Source: Mycobacterium triplex (GTDB lineage: Bacteria; Actinomycetota; Actinomycetes; Mycobacteriales; Mycobacteriaceae). Taken from it: DNA of 64,000 bases. The position numbers were made by a program, and so were the translations under genes. The notes under the pieces are model-generated. The model was not told the origin of the DNA. It did not search any database and saw nothing but the letters and a program-made list of their open reading frames with translations. The DNA is taken from positions 5,195,739 to 5,259,738 of the forward strand of contig NZ_HG964446.1 in NCBI RefSeq assembly GCF_000689255.1. Reading direction: 5' to 3'. Position 1 is the stretch's first letter; every line of letters begins with the position of its first letter. Below, piece after piece: positions 1 to 10,073 of this stretch.

Positions 1-37
1 GGCACTTTGACCGCCACCGACCAAGGCAGCAGGAGAC

Positions 38-775
38 ATGAGCGGGCCGACCACCACCGCCGCCGACCCGGAACCCGAATCGCCGGGAATCGCGGCCAAC
101 GCAGCGCAACATCTCGTCGACGGCGTCACCCGGGTACTGACCAAGCCGCGGTTCCGCGGCTGGATCCACGTCTATTCCGCGGGCACCGCCGTCTTCGCGG
201 GCGCCTCGCTGGTCGCGGTGTCGTGGGCGGTGGGCTCCACCCGGGCCGGGCTGGCCACCCTGCTCTACACCTTCGCCACCATCATCATGTTCACCGTCAG
301 CGCCACCTATCACCGCGTGCACTGGAAGTCGGCGGCCGCCGTGAAGTGGATGAAGCGGGCCGACCACTCGATGATCTTCGTGTTCATCGCCGGCAGCTAC
401 ACGCCGTTCGCCCTGCTGGCTTTGTCACCGGCGGACGGCCACGTGGTGCTCGCGATCGTCTGGGGCGGCGCGGCGGCGGGGATCCTGCTGAAGATGCTGT
501 GGCCGTCCGCGCCCCGCTGGGTCGGCGTGCCGCTCTACATTCTGCTGGGGTGGGTTGCGGTCTGGTACACCGGCGAGATCCTGCACAACGCCGGGGTGGC
601 CGCGATGGTGCTGCTGTTCGTCGGCGGCGCGTTGTACAGCATCGGCGGCATTCTGTACGCGCTGCGCTGGCCCGACCCGTGGCCGTCGACGTTCGGCTAT
701 CACGAGTTCTTCCACGCCTGCACCGCGGTGGCGGCGATCTGCCACTACATCGCGATGTGGTTCGTGGTGTTCTGA
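38..775 (+). CDS. TrhA/hemolysin III family membrane protein (PAQR-like)
   Basis: Integral membrane protein of 245 residues with about seven hydrophobic segments spread over residues 40-245. The family signature is visible: S-A-T-Y-H at 88-92, D109-H110, the H-E-F-F-H cluster at 222-226 and H236. These His/Asp positions match the metal site of PAQR proteins. The first 30 residues are polar and poorly conserved. The ATG at 38 is preceded by AGGAGA at about 30-35. Family members are linked to membrane homeostasis; haemolysis by this protein is not established. It corresponds to Rv1085c by position. It converges with the next gene, leaving a 76-base gap with no strong hairpin. Confidence 0.9.
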   Translation: MSGPTTTAADPEPESPGIAANAAQHLVDGVTRVLTKPRFRGWIHVYSAGTAVFAGASLVAVSWAVGSTRAGLATLLYTFATIIMFTVSATYHRVHWKSAAAVKWMKRADHSMIFVFIAGSYTPFALLALSPADGHVVLAIVWGGAAAGILLKMLWPSAPRWVGVPLYILLGWVAVWYTGEILHNAGVAAMVLLFVGGALYSIGGILYALRWPDPWPSTFGYHEFFHACTAVAAICHYIAMWFVVF

Positions 776-851
776 CCAGACCAGGCCCTCGAGACTGCCA
801 CCAGCGACGGGACTACTCGCGAAACCGGTAGTGGAATACAGTTTCGCGGCG

Positions 852-2873
852 TTATGACGGCACGCCCAGGGCTGCGGCCAGATCGTTCGACCGAGTCACC
901 GGCAGATCGCACAACCGTCCGCGGCACACGTAGGCGGCGTCGTCGCCCCGCACCCGATCCCGGCCGACCAGCAGTGCCGAGGAATCCATCTTGCCGCCGA
1001 TCACGATCGCCCCGCCCGGCGCGAGCCGGCGGGCGTCGGCCAGCAGCGATGAGCGCGGCGAGTGACAGGCGATCGCGATCTGCAGCGGGCCGCGGATCGC
1101 GGCCTCGGCCACCGAAATCCAATGCCCGGCCGACCGCGGGGCCTTGGCCAGCAGCACCGAATGCGCGGCCAGCGCCTGCGTCGCCGCTTGCAAATAGCGC
1201 GGCGCCCTGACGCTGCCGACCAGATGCGCCGCGGTCAGCAGCGCTTCGGTGATCGTCGACGCGCCCGACGGGGTGGCCCCGTCCAGCGGGTCGGACGGGC
1301 GCAACATCAGCTGCTCGGCATCGTCGGCCGTGTCATACCAACGGCCGGGGCGCTGCGGGTCGGCGAAATGCGCCAGCGCGGTGTCGAGCAGCTCGCACGC
1401 CGCCGTCAGCCAGACGTCTTCGACGGTCAGCTGGTAGAGCGCCAGCAGCCCGGTGGCCAGCGCCGCGTGGTCCTCCAGAATGGCGGCGCTCTCGCCGACG
1501 ACCCCACCCAGGCTGGCCCGCCGCAGCCGGCCGCCGACGACGTGGGTGTCCAGCAGCGCCGACGCGCAGCGCCGCGCCGCGCGGGCCAATTCGGGTTCGT
1601 CCAGCGCCACGCTGGCCTCGGCCAGCGCGGTGATCGACAGCCCGTTCCACGACGTGATCACCTTGTCGTCGCGTCCCGGCTGGGTGCGGGTGCGCCGGGC
1701 GGCCAACAGCGCGGTCCGCACGCGCGCCAGCCGTGGCGGGTCTTCGGGGTCGGCGGGCAACTGCAACACCGACGTCCCGTGTTCGAAGGTCCCGTCCCGG
1801 CTGACAGCGAAAACCTCAGCGGCCCAAGGGCCGTCGTCGGGGCCGAGTACCTCGGTCAACTGCTCACGTGTCCAGACGTAGGTCGAGCCCTCGCGGCCGT
1901 CGGCGTCGGCATCCAGCGACGAAGCGAACATGTCGCCGTCGGCCAGCTCGTCGAGCATGAATTGTGCTGTCTGCGCGGTGACCCGGCGGGCCAGCGGGTC
2001 TCCCGTGCGCCTAGTCCAGTGCGCGTAGGCACGCAGCAGCAGCGCATTGTCGTACAGCATCTTCTCGAAATGCGGTACCACCCAAGCCTTGTCGACGCTG
2101 TAACGGGCAAATCCGCCGGCGAGTTGGTCGTAGATGCCACCGCGGGCCATCGCGGCGCCAGTGCGCTCGACGGCCTCCAGCGCCGCCGGCGACCCGGTGC
2201 GCTCGTAGTTGCGCAGCAGCGCTTCGAGCACCGCCGACGGCGGGAACTTGGGCGCGCCGCCGAACCCGCCATGCGTCAAGTCCTGGTCGCCGAGCACGTC
2301 GGCCACCGCGTGGTCACACAGTGCCGGGTCGATGTCGAAGCCACCATCCGGCAGTCCCCCGAAAGACCAGGCCATCTTGCGCAGCTCGCCGGCGATGTGA
2401 TCCGACGCCTCCTCGACCTCGGCACGGCGTTGTCGCCAGGTTTCGGTGACAGCCGAAAGGAGCTGCAGGAATCCGTCTTTCGGGTAGTAGGTGCCGCAGA
2501 AGAAGGGACGACCGTCCGGAGTCAGAAAACACGTCATCGGCCAGCCGCCGTGACCGGTCAGCGCGATGGTGGCGTTCATGTAGACCGCGTCGATGTCCGG
2601 CCGTTCCTCGCGGTCGACCTTGACGCAGACGAAGTTCGCGTTCATCGCGGCCGCCACCTCGTCGTCGGAGAACGATTCATGGGCCATCACATGACACCAG
2701 TGACAGGCGGCGTAGCCGATCGAAAGCAGGATCGGCACATCGCGTTCGGCCGCGTCCTGGATCGCCTCCGGTGTCCACTGCTGCCAGTGCACCGGGTTGT
2801 CGGCGTGTTGACGCAAATAAGGGCTGGTGGCCAGCCCGAGGGTGTTGGTGGACGACGATTCAGCCGGGCTCAT
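852..2873 (-). CDS. thioredoxin-domain protein, YyaL/DUF255 family
   Basis: Cytosolic protein of about 673 residues. The N-terminal thioredoxin-like domain carries C-H-W-C at residues 57-60 inside the family signature around G-Y-A-A-C-H-W-C-H-V-M. The long remainder resembles the (alpha/alpha)6 barrel that gives these proteins their usual 'spermatogenesis-associated/N-acylglucosamine epimerase-like' label. The substrate is unknown. I chose the ATG at 2873 because the conserved S-P-Y-L-R-Q-H-A-D-N-P stretch follows closely; an in-frame start at 2939 would add 22 unconserved residues. The start lies inside the 3' end of the small membrane-protein gene upstream, so translation is probably coupled. 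It matches Rv1084 by position and type. Confidence 0.88.
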   Translation of the reverse strand: MSPAESSSTNTLGLATSPYLRQHADNPVHWQQWTPEAIQDAAERDVPILLSIGYAACHWCHVMAHESFSDDEVAAAMNANFVCVKVDREERPDIDAVYMNATIALTGHGGWPMTCFLTPDGRPFFCGTYYPKDGFLQLLSAVTETWRQRRAEVEEASDHIAGELRKMAWSFGGLPDGGFDIDPALCDHAVADVLGDQDLTHGGFGGAPKFPPSAVLEALLRNYERTGSPAALEAVERTGAAMARGGIYDQLAGGFARYSVDKAWVVPHFEKMLYDNALLLRAYAHWTRRTGDPLARRVTAQTAQFMLDELADGDMFASSLDADADGREGSTYVWTREQLTEVLGPDDGPWAAEVFAVSRDGTFEHGTSVLQLPADPEDPPRLARVRTALLAARRTRTQPGRDDKVITSWNGLSITALAEASVALDEPELARAARRCASALLDTHVVGGRLRRASLGGVVGESAAILEDHAALATGLLALYQLTVEDVWLTAACELLDTALAHFADPQRPGRWYDTADDAEQLMLRPSDPLDGATPSGASTITEALLTAAHLVGSVRAPRYLQAATQALAAHSVLLAKAPRSAGHWISVAEAAIRGPLQIAIACHSPRSSLLADARRLAPGGAIVIGGKMDSSALLVGRDRVRGDDAAYVCRGRLCDLPVTRSNDLAAALGVPS

Positions 2874-3156
2874 CGCCGGGTCCTGACACCGATCCGCCTC
2901 CCGGACCGGGCGCCTCGTCGTGGGGCGGGCCGACCGCATCTGTGCCCTCGTCGGCGGCCTGATCGGGTTCGGGGTGCTTGGGGTCGAACGACTCGGGCAC
3001 CTTCTTCAGTTGCCGGTTCATCGACCGCAGCAGAAACAGGGTGGCGATCAACAGCAACACGACGACCAGCAGCCCGATCGGACTGGCCTTGCCGAAATCG
3101 GGCCCGGTGTTGTGCGGAGGCCCGTCGGCGATCACCGTGAGTAAAAGGCGGCTCAC
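2860..3156 (-). CDS. small single-pass membrane protein
   Basis: 98-residue protein with one clear membrane segment at about residues 27-44 and a Pro/Asp/Gly-rich, probably cytosolic tail. No catalytic motif is visible. The GTG start overlaps the stop of mca (GTGA at 3153-3156), and the 3' end overlaps the start of the thioredoxin-domain gene by 14 bases, so mca, this gene and the thioredoxin gene look like one translationally coupled operon. It corresponds to Rv1083 by position. Function unknown. Confidence 0.8.
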   Translation of the reverse strand: MSRLLLTVIADGPPHNTGPDFGKASPIGLLVVVLLLIATLFLLRSMNRQLKKVPESFDPKHPEPDQAADEGTDAVGPPHDEAPGPGGGSVSGPGDEPG

Positions 3157-4025
3157 GCGTGGTTCTCGATTCCGGTGAACAGGTCGTCCTCGGGCAGGCT
3201 GACCGGGACGCGGGAGCGCGCCAACTCGAACTCCTCAGTCGGCCATAGCCGCTGCTGCCAGGCGATCGGGGCGGCGAAGAATTCGGCCTTGGGGTCGATC
3301 TGCGTGGCGTGTGCGCGCAGCGCGTCGTCGCGCTGGCTGAAATATTCCGAACACTCCACCCGCGTGGTTACCCGCGATTCGAACGGATCGTGTTCGGGTT
3401 TCCAGTGCTCAAGCCACTTTTGGAACGGTGGCTCGTGACCGTGCTTGACGGCTTCGTCGTGCAGCAGCTGCATTCGCTGCCGCAGGAAGCCGTGGACGTA
3501 GTACAGCTTGGACACCGTCCAGGGCTCACCGGCATCCGGGAAGCGGGCGTAGTCGCCGGCCGCTTCGTAGGCGCCCACCGAAACCCGGTGGCAGGCAATG
3601 TGATCCGGATGCGGGTAGCCGCCGTTCTCGTCGTATGTGGTGATCACGTGCGGGCGGAACTCGCGGATTACGCGCACCAGCGCCTCGACGGACTCCTCCA
3701 GCGGCACCAGCGCGAAGCAGCCCTCGGGCAGCGGCGGCGGCGGATCGCCTTTGGGCAGACCGGAATCGACGAAACCGAGCCAGGTGTGCTCGACGCCCAG
3801 GATTTCGGCCGCCTTGGCCATCTCGTCACGGCGAATCTCGGTGATGTGCTCTTGCACGTCGGGCAGGTCCATCGCCGGGTTGAGGATGTCGCCGCGCTCG
3901 CCGCCGGTCAACGTCACGACCAGCACGCGGTGACCCTCGTCGGCATACCGGGCGAGTGTGGCCGCACCCTTGCTGGATTCGTCGTCGGGGTGGGCGTGCA
4001 CCGCCATCAACCGCAGTTCGCTCAC
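3153..4025 (-). CDS. mca: mycothiol S-conjugate amidase
   Basis: Zinc amidase of 290 residues that cleaves mycothiol S-conjugates to a mercapturic acid and GlcN-Ins, a detoxification step specific to actinobacteria. The PIG-L/LmbE zinc motif H-A-H-P-D-D-E is at 10-16, and the second metal motif H-P-D-H-x3-H is at 139-146. The length matches known Mca proteins (about 288). The Mca branch, rather than MshB, is favoured by the overall length and the synteny with Rv1082. It is the first gene of an operon with the small membrane protein and the YyaL-type gene; its start faces the DUF4307-type gene across a 123-base divergent promoter region. Confidence 0.93.
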   Translation of the reverse strand: MSELRLMAVHAHPDDESSKGAATLARYADEGHRVLVVTLTGGERGDILNPAMDLPDVQEHITEIRRDEMAKAAEILGVEHTWLGFVDSGLPKGDPPPPLPEGCFALVPLEESVEALVRVIREFRPHVITTYDENGGYPHPDHIACHRVSVGAYEAAGDYARFPDAGEPWTVSKLYYVHGFLRQRMQLLHDEAVKHGHEPPFQKWLEHWKPEHDPFESRVTTRVECSEYFSQRDDALRAHATQIDPKAEFFAAPIAWQQRLWPTEEFELARSRVPVSLPEDDLFTGIENHA

Positions 4026-4073
4026 GTGTCCCCTTGTCGGTCCGCTGGTCTCCCCTCGAGCCTATAAGGACCC

Positions 4074-4079
4074 TATAAT
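4074..4079 (+). promoter_or_regulatory. putative -10 box upstream of the 4149 gene
   Basis: A perfect TATAAT lies in the mca/DUF4307 divergent intergenic region, about 70 bases before the ATG at 4149. No convincing -35 hexamer is seen at the usual spacing, which is common for mycobacterial promoters. Confidence 0.45.
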
Positions 4080-4148
4080 TCCAGTTTCCCCATGTTGCAT
4101 GCTGTCGGCCGTCCTCCGGCAGCACCTAGGCCCACACGTGAAACAGCG

Positions 4149-4583
4149 ATGACCCAGACTTCCATTCCTCGCCCCGAGGCCCGTTACGGGCGCTCGCGGC
4201 TGTCCGGCGTCTCGCGACGCCGGGTGGCCCTCGCGCTGGGTGTGCTGGTCCTCGCGGCGGGTATCGGCGTCGCGATCGTCGGCTACCAGAGGCTGGGCAC
4301 CAGTGCCGTCTCGGGTTCGCTGGCCGGCTATCAGGTGGTCGACAACGAGACCGCGACGGTCACGATCAGCGTGACGCGATCCGATCCGTCGCGGCCGGTG
4401 GACTGCATCGTGCGGGTCCGCGCCAAGGACGGCAGCGAGACGGGTCGGCGCGAGCTACTGGTCGCGCCGTCGACCCAGGCAACGGTGCAGGTCACGACCA
4501 CCGTGAAGTCGTCGGCGCCGCCGGCGATGGCAGACATTTACGGGTGCGGCACCGACGTGCCCGGCTACCTGCGCACGGCCTGA
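4149..4583 (+). CDS. DUF4307-type membrane protein
   Basis: 144 residues: a basic N terminus of about 25 residues, one membrane segment at about 27-45, then an extracytoplasmic domain of about 95 residues containing two cysteines (in the D-C-I-V-R-V and Y-G-C-G-T segments) that could form a disulfide. The ATG at 4149 gives the same length I recall for Rv1081c (144 residues); an upstream in-frame ATG at 4092 would precede or overlap the promoter. Function unknown. Confidence 0.82.
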   Translation: MTQTSIPRPEARYGRSRLSGVSRRRVALALGVLVLAAGIGVAIVGYQRLGTSAVSGSLAGYQVVDNETATVTISVTRSDPSRPVDCIVRVRAKDGSETGRRELLVAPSTQATVQVTTTVKSSAPPAMADIYGCGTDVPGYLRTA

Positions 4584-4649
4584 CGGGTGACAAAGGTGAA
4601 GCTCAAATGACGTCATCGGCTGTTTCCACAGTGGTAACATGGATGAATG

Positions 4650-4671
4650 CACGGTTCCTCCTGGGACCGTG
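4650..4671 (+). promoter_or_regulatory. hairpin in the greA leader
   Basis: Nine-base arms CACGGTTCC / GGGACCGTG (one G-U pair) enclose a TCCT tetraloop, about 127 bases before the greA ATG. No T-tract follows, so it is not a simple terminator. It could be a leader RNA structure or a protein site. A 10-bp palindrome ATGACGTCAT lies further upstream at 4607-4616. Confidence 0.4.
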
Positions 4672-4797
4672 TATTGCTGCATTAGCGGCCGTGAGCACGA
4701 CGGCACGGCAGCAAGGGGCGGGACCCAGACACTCCCTGCAACGCATTTCACACACTCACGCGGTTACGCGGAGAAACACGACGAGGAGCACGACGAG

Positions 4798-5292
4798 ATG
4801 ACCGACACTCAGGTGACCTGGCTGACCCAGGAATCACATGACCGGCTGAAGGCTGAGCTCGATCAGCTCATCGCGAATCGTCCCGTCATCGCCGCGGAAA
4901 TCAACGATCGCCGCGAGGAAGGCGACCTCCGGGAGAACGGCGGCTACCACGCCGCCCGTGAAGAGCAGGGCCAGCAGGAGGCGCGCATCCGCCAGCTGCA
5001 GGACCTGCTCAACAACGCCAAGGTCGGCGAGGCGCCCAAGCAGTCCGGCATCGCGCTGCCCGGTTCGGTGGTCAAGGTCTACTACGACGGCGACAAGTCC
5101 GACACCGAGACGTTCCTGATCGCCACCCGCCAGGAGGGCGTCAAGGACGGCAAGCTCGAGGTGTATTCGCCGAACTCACCGCTGGGTGGCGCCCTGATCG
5201 ACGCGAAGGTCGGCGAGACGCGCACCTACACCGTGCCCAACGGCAACACCGTCGAGGTCACGCTGGTCAGTGCGGAGCCGTACCACGACTAG
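4798..5292 (+). CDS. greA: transcription elongation factor GreA
   Basis: 164 residues. The N-terminal antiparallel coiled coil (about residues 8-80) reaches into the RNA polymerase secondary channel and stimulates cleavage of backtracked transcripts; the acidic tip is visible as R-R-E-E-G-D-L-R-E-N. The C-terminal FKBP-like domain is at about 85-164. The ATG at 4798 gives exactly the usual family length and follows a GAGGAG-rich stretch; an open frame runs upstream to 4639 but lies in the leader. The stop sits in a small palindrome shared with the convergent metB stop. Confidence 0.95.
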   Translation: MTDTQVTWLTQESHDRLKAELDQLIANRPVIAAEINDRREEGDLRENGGYHAAREEQGQQEARIRQLQDLLNNAKVGEAPKQSGIALPGSVVKVYYDGDKSDTETFLIATRQEGVKDGKLEVYSPNSPLGGALIDAKVGETRTYTVPNGNTVEVTLVSAEPYHD

Positions 5293-5308
5293 TTCCGCCG
5301 CGAACTAG
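5289..5308. terminator. palindrome spanning the convergent greA and metB stop codons
   Basis: Arms CTAGTTC (5289-5295) and GAACTAG (5302-5308) flank a six-base loop. The TAG of greA and the TAG of metB on the other strand both lie within the arms. With only 12 bases between the genes, this is the only candidate for a shared bidirectional stop structure. No T-tract is present. Confidence 0.4.
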
Positions 5309-6471
5309 CCCAGGGCTTGTTCGAGGTCGGCCAGCAGGTCGCCGACGTCCTCGATGCCCACCGACAGCCGAACCAGGTCGTCGGGGACTTCCAATTGAGA
5401 ACCGGCCGTTGAGGCGTGCGTCATCGCGCTGGGGTGCTCGATCAGGGACTCCACCCCACCCAGCGATTCGGCCAGGATGAACACTTTGGTTCCCGCACAC
5501 AGCTTTTCGGCGGCTGCTCGGCCCCCGCGCATGCGCACCGACACCATGCCGCCGAAACCTGACATCTGTCGCGCGGCGACCTGGTGGCCGGGATGGGTCG
5601 GCAGACCCGGATAGAGCACCGTGCTCACCGACGGCTGCCGGGCGAGGAATTCCGCGACCGCCAAAGCGTTTTCGCTGTGCCGCTGCATCCGCAGCACCAA
5701 CGTCTTCAGGCCGCGCATGGTCAGGTAGGCGTCGAACGGGCCCGGCACCGCGCCCGCGCCGTTCTGCAGAAACGCGAAGGCGTCGTCGAGCGCTTTGTCG
5801 TTGGTGACCAATACGCCGCCCACCACGTCGGAGTGGCCGCCGATGTACTTGGTCGTCGAGTGCAGCACGACGTCGGCGCCCAACGTCAACGCCTGCTGCA
5901 GCGCCGGCGAGGCAAAAGTGCTATCCACCAACACTTTTGCCGAATGCTGCTGGCCGAGCTCGGCAATGGCCGCGATGTCGGCGACCGAAAGCAGCGGATT
6001 GGTCGGTGTTTCCACCCAGATCAGCCGGGTCTGCGGCGTGATCGCGGCCTTCACGGCGTCGAGGTCGGAAAGCGCCGCCGGCGTATACCCGACGTTCCAG
6101 TGCGTGAAGACCTTGTCGATCAACCGGAATGTGCCGCCGTAGGCGTCGTTTGGGATGACCAGATGGTCGCCGGGCCGCAGCATGGCGCGCAGGGCACAGT
6201 CGGTTGCGGCCATCCCGGAGCTGAACGCCCGCCCATAAGCGCCGCCCTCGACGGCCGCCAGTGCGGCCTCCAGCGCGGCCCGGGTCGGGTTGCCGGTGCG
6301 GGCGTATTCGAATCCGCCGCGCAGACCGCCGACGCCGTCCTGGGCGAACGTGCTGCTCGCGTAGATCGGTGCGTTGACCGCCCCGGTCGCGGGATCCGGG
6401 TGGTAGCCGGCATGGATGGCCTTGGTGGCCAGCCCGTCGATTCCGTCGTGTCCGCCGCGGTTTTCGCTCAT
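5305..6471 (-). CDS. metB: cystathionine gamma-synthase (or gamma-lyase)
   Basis: PLP enzyme of the Cys/Met metabolism family, 388 residues. The PLP lysine is K208 in S-T-T-K-Y-I-G-G-H; the cofactor-binding D183 (D-S-T-F-A-S-P) and the Y-A-R-T-G-N-P-T segment near 57-64 are present. It forms cystathionine from an activated homoserine and cysteine; homologues can also have lyase activity and sequence alone does not separate the two. It is the last gene of the minus-strand run LipU-like, cbs, pra-like, metB, so both halves of the transsulfuration route are together. Matches Rv1079. Confidence 0.92.
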   Translation of the reverse strand: MSENRGGHDGIDGLATKAIHAGYHPDPATGAVNAPIYASSTFAQDGVGGLRGGFEYARTGNPTRAALEAALAAVEGGAYGRAFSSGMAATDCALRAMLRPGDHLVIPNDAYGGTFRLIDKVFTHWNVGYTPAALSDLDAVKAAITPQTRLIWVETPTNPLLSVADIAAIAELGQQHSAKVLVDSTFASPALQQALTLGADVVLHSTTKYIGGHSDVVGGVLVTNDKALDDAFAFLQNGAGAVPGPFDAYLTMRGLKTLVLRMQRHSENALAVAEFLARQPSVSTVLYPGLPTHPGHQVAARQMSGFGGMVSVRMRGGRAAAEKLCAGTKVFILAESLGGVESLIEHPSAMTHASTAGSQLEVPDDLVRLSVGIEDVGDLLADLEQALG

Positions 6472-6523
6472 CGCCCATCAGCCTATCCAGCGGCGCGCGA
6501 TCACGTCGGGCGCACTCAGGCCG

Positions 6524-7204
6524 TCAGATCGGCAGTACCACCGTCGTCAGGATCTTGTCAGCGATCGTCTGCCGTTTGGCGTCCCACAGCGGAAACAGGA
6601 AACCGATGAAGCAGATGACCGCGTCGACGAAGTGGGCGAGGTCGCGCACGACGGACAACCCGAAGCCGATCGGCTGGCCGGTGGTCTCGCTGACCACCTT
6701 GATTTTCATCACCGTCTTGCCCACGCTCGAGCCGGTGGTGCCCTGGCGGTAGCCCCGGTTCCAGAGCCAGTACGCCAAGCCCGCCAGCGTCGCCAGCCAT
6801 TGCGCCAGCTGGCCGATCATCGAGGGCTGGCTCACGCAGTACTGGCTGACGTCGTACTGCGTGATGTCGGTGACGCAGGACGACTGTTGGGTGGCGTACA
6901 TGATCCCGGTGCCGATGCCCTGCACGATCGCGTACGGCAGGTAGTCGATGATCAGCGCCAGCACCCGGGTGATCCACGGCGTGTAGGAGTCGGTCGGCAG
7001 CGCACGGACCGCTGGTCCGGGCGGCGGCGGCGCGTATCCACCGGCCGACGGCGGAGGGGGCGGCGGGTAACTTCCGCCGGGTGGCGGAGGCGGGGGCGGG
7101 ACCGAGCCGCCGGCCGCGGAAGGAGCGGGTTCATACCCGCCGGAGGCCGGTCCGAAGCCGCCGGGTTGTTCAGGCGGCGAGGAGGGCGGCGGCTGATCGG
7201 TCAT
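6524..7204 (-). CDS. pra: proline-rich antigen homologue, RDD-family membrane protein
   Basis: About 226 residues. The first 75 or so are a Pro/Gly-rich repeat region (runs of P broken by G, Y, S); an RDD-type membrane domain with several hydrophobic segments follows. I chose the ATG at 7204 (M-T-D-Q-P-P-P) instead of an in-frame codon five residues upstream. Position between metB and cbs matches Rv1078 (pra). The biochemical role is unknown; the family is named after a proline-rich antigen of M. leprae. Confidence 0.85.
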   Translation of the reverse strand: MTDQPPPSSPPEQPGGFGPASGGYEPAPSAAGGSVPPPPPPPGGSYPPPPPPSAGGYAPPPPGPAVRALPTDSYTPWITRVLALIIDYLPYAIVQGIGTGIMYATQQSSCVTDITQYDVSQYCVSQPSMIGQLAQWLATLAGLAYWLWNRGYRQGTTGSSVGKTVMKIKVVSETTGQPIGFGLSVVRDLAHFVDAVICFIGFLFPLWDAKRQTIADKILTTVVLPI

Positions 7205-7292
7205 GGTGCAACCTTCCACTGCGGGTTAGCTGAACTAGCCGCATTACAGTACCTGAGAAGCCGCGCGTCGCGGAGGCGCCAGACACGCGTCG

Positions 7293-8699
<1,407 letters not shown>

Positions 8700-8775
8700 G
8701 CGTTCATCGTCTCAGGCGATTTCTGGCCGCGCACATCCACTCTCGGTGCGGACGGGTCACAGGCCGGCCGGGCGG

Positions 8776-9843
8776 CTAGCCGGTGGCTTCGCGGATGTAC
8801 TCCCCGATTTGGCGCAGCGAACGGACCGCCTCGGGCACCAGCGGCGCCGCCAGCTGGAAGTCGTGAACTTGGCCCGGCCAGACCCGGACTTCGGCCGGCA
8901 CCCCGACGGCGGCCAGCCTGCTCGCCGCTAACCGCGCGTCGTGCAGCAACACCTCGGATCCGGAGACGTGGATCAGCGTGCGTGGCAGGCCGGGCTTGAT
9001 GTGCTCGAGGGGTTCGTAGATCTCCTCGGCCTTGCCGTCGACGACGTTCTTCTGCGCCGCGCTAGCAACCAATTCGACGAGCGCATCGAACGCCTTTGCG
9101 CCGAACATCGCATCGGTCTTGATGTTGGGGTGCGTTTGCTTGTATTCCTTTGCTAGCTGCAGCAGTGGCGAGATCGCCACCAGCGCCGCCGGCTCCTCGC
9201 CCTCCTCCTGCAGTCGTTGCGCGAGCGTCAGCGCGAGATACCCGCCCGCGGAGTCGCCGGCGAGCACGATCTGCTCCGGTTCGTACCCGCGCCGCCGCAA
9301 CCACCGGTAGGCGTCGTGACAGTCCTGCACCGCCATGCCGACCGAGTGCTTGGGCAACAGCCGGTAATTGACCACCAGCACGGGTGAGTCAGCAAATTTC
9401 GAGATGGCTTCGACCACCCGGCCATGAGAGTTTGCTCCGCAGGTCAAGAAGGCACCGCCGTGGAAGTAGAGCACCACTCGCCGGGTGCCGTCGGCGGGCA
9501 ACACGCCCGGTGCGCGGACCAACTGCGCCGACGCATTCGGCAACTTCACGGTGTTTCGCACGGTGGCCGACACCGGCAGCAACGCTTTGGCCGCGAGGTC
9601 GATCAGGCCCCAGGGCCAGGGCAGGGTGGGCGCGTAGCTGCCGGCCGCCAAAATGGGCCGGATGGTGACACGAGAAGCCAGTGTGGCTACTCGTCCCTGG
9701 ACACTGGGGCCGGATTCGAGGACCTCGACCGGTGCGCCGTCGCTGATCGCGAATTTACGCGCCGCGGCCCTGCGTGACTTCAGCAGGTCACGAAGGTGGG
9801 CGGCATTCCGTGGTGCACCGGAAACCGTGCTAGGTGCGGTCAT
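8776..9843 (-). CDS. lipU: LipU-like esterase/lipase, HSL family
   Basis: Alpha/beta-hydrolase of about 355 residues. The HSL oxyanion motif H-G-G-A-F is at about 128-132 and the nucleophile elbow G-D-S-A-G-G at about 196-201; the acid lies near the H-V-S-G-S-E-V-L-L-H-D segment and the histidine in G-Q-V-H-D-F-Q. The ATG at 9843 has AGGAG about 8 bases upstream, whereas an in-frame GTG at 9852 overlaps that site, so 9843 is preferred. It is longer than H37Rv LipU (about 297 as I recall), mainly at the N terminus. It starts the minus-strand run into cbs. Confidence 0.83.
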   Translation of the reverse strand: MTAPSTVSGAPRNAAHLRDLLKSRRAAARKFAISDGAPVEVLESGPSVQGRVATLASRVTIRPILAAGSYAPTLPWPWGLIDLAAKALLPVSATVRNTVKLPNASAQLVRAPGVLPADGTRRVVLYFHGGAFLTCGANSHGRVVEAISKFADSPVLVVNYRLLPKHSVGMAVQDCHDAYRWLRRRGYEPEQIVLAGDSAGGYLALTLAQRLQEEGEEPAALVAISPLLQLAKEYKQTHPNIKTDAMFGAKAFDALVELVASAAQKNVVDGKAEEIYEPLEHIKPGLPRTLIHVSGSEVLLHDARLAASRLAAVGVPAEVRVWPGQVHDFQLAAPLVPEAVRSLRQIGEYIREATG

Positions 9844-10073
9844 GCTCGACACTCCTACGCCTTTGTAGTGCGATACAGCATGTGACGAGCAGGCCGAGCG
9901 CCCAGTTCAATTCGTGCGCCGAGTCGTTCAGCCAACCCGTTAAACTTAGCTTCGCAGGCATTTCTTAAAGGAACGTTTGAAGAGTCTGATTTGATACCAC
10001 ATCTGATTCACAACGTGACCGCATTGTTTGCCGGGCGTCCGCGCAAACACGACAGTCGATCTAAACTGATCCC

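Noticed and set aside
1062..3140. Long plus-strand open frame of about 690 codons opposite the YyaL-type gene
   Set aside because: It is Arg/Gly/Gln-rich, with no family features, and lies opposite a well-conserved gene; GC-rich DNA gives long antisense open frames.
4639..4797. Longer GreA starting at 4639
   Set aside because: The extra 53 residues are not GreA-like and lie in the leader; the start at 4798 gives the standard 164 residues.
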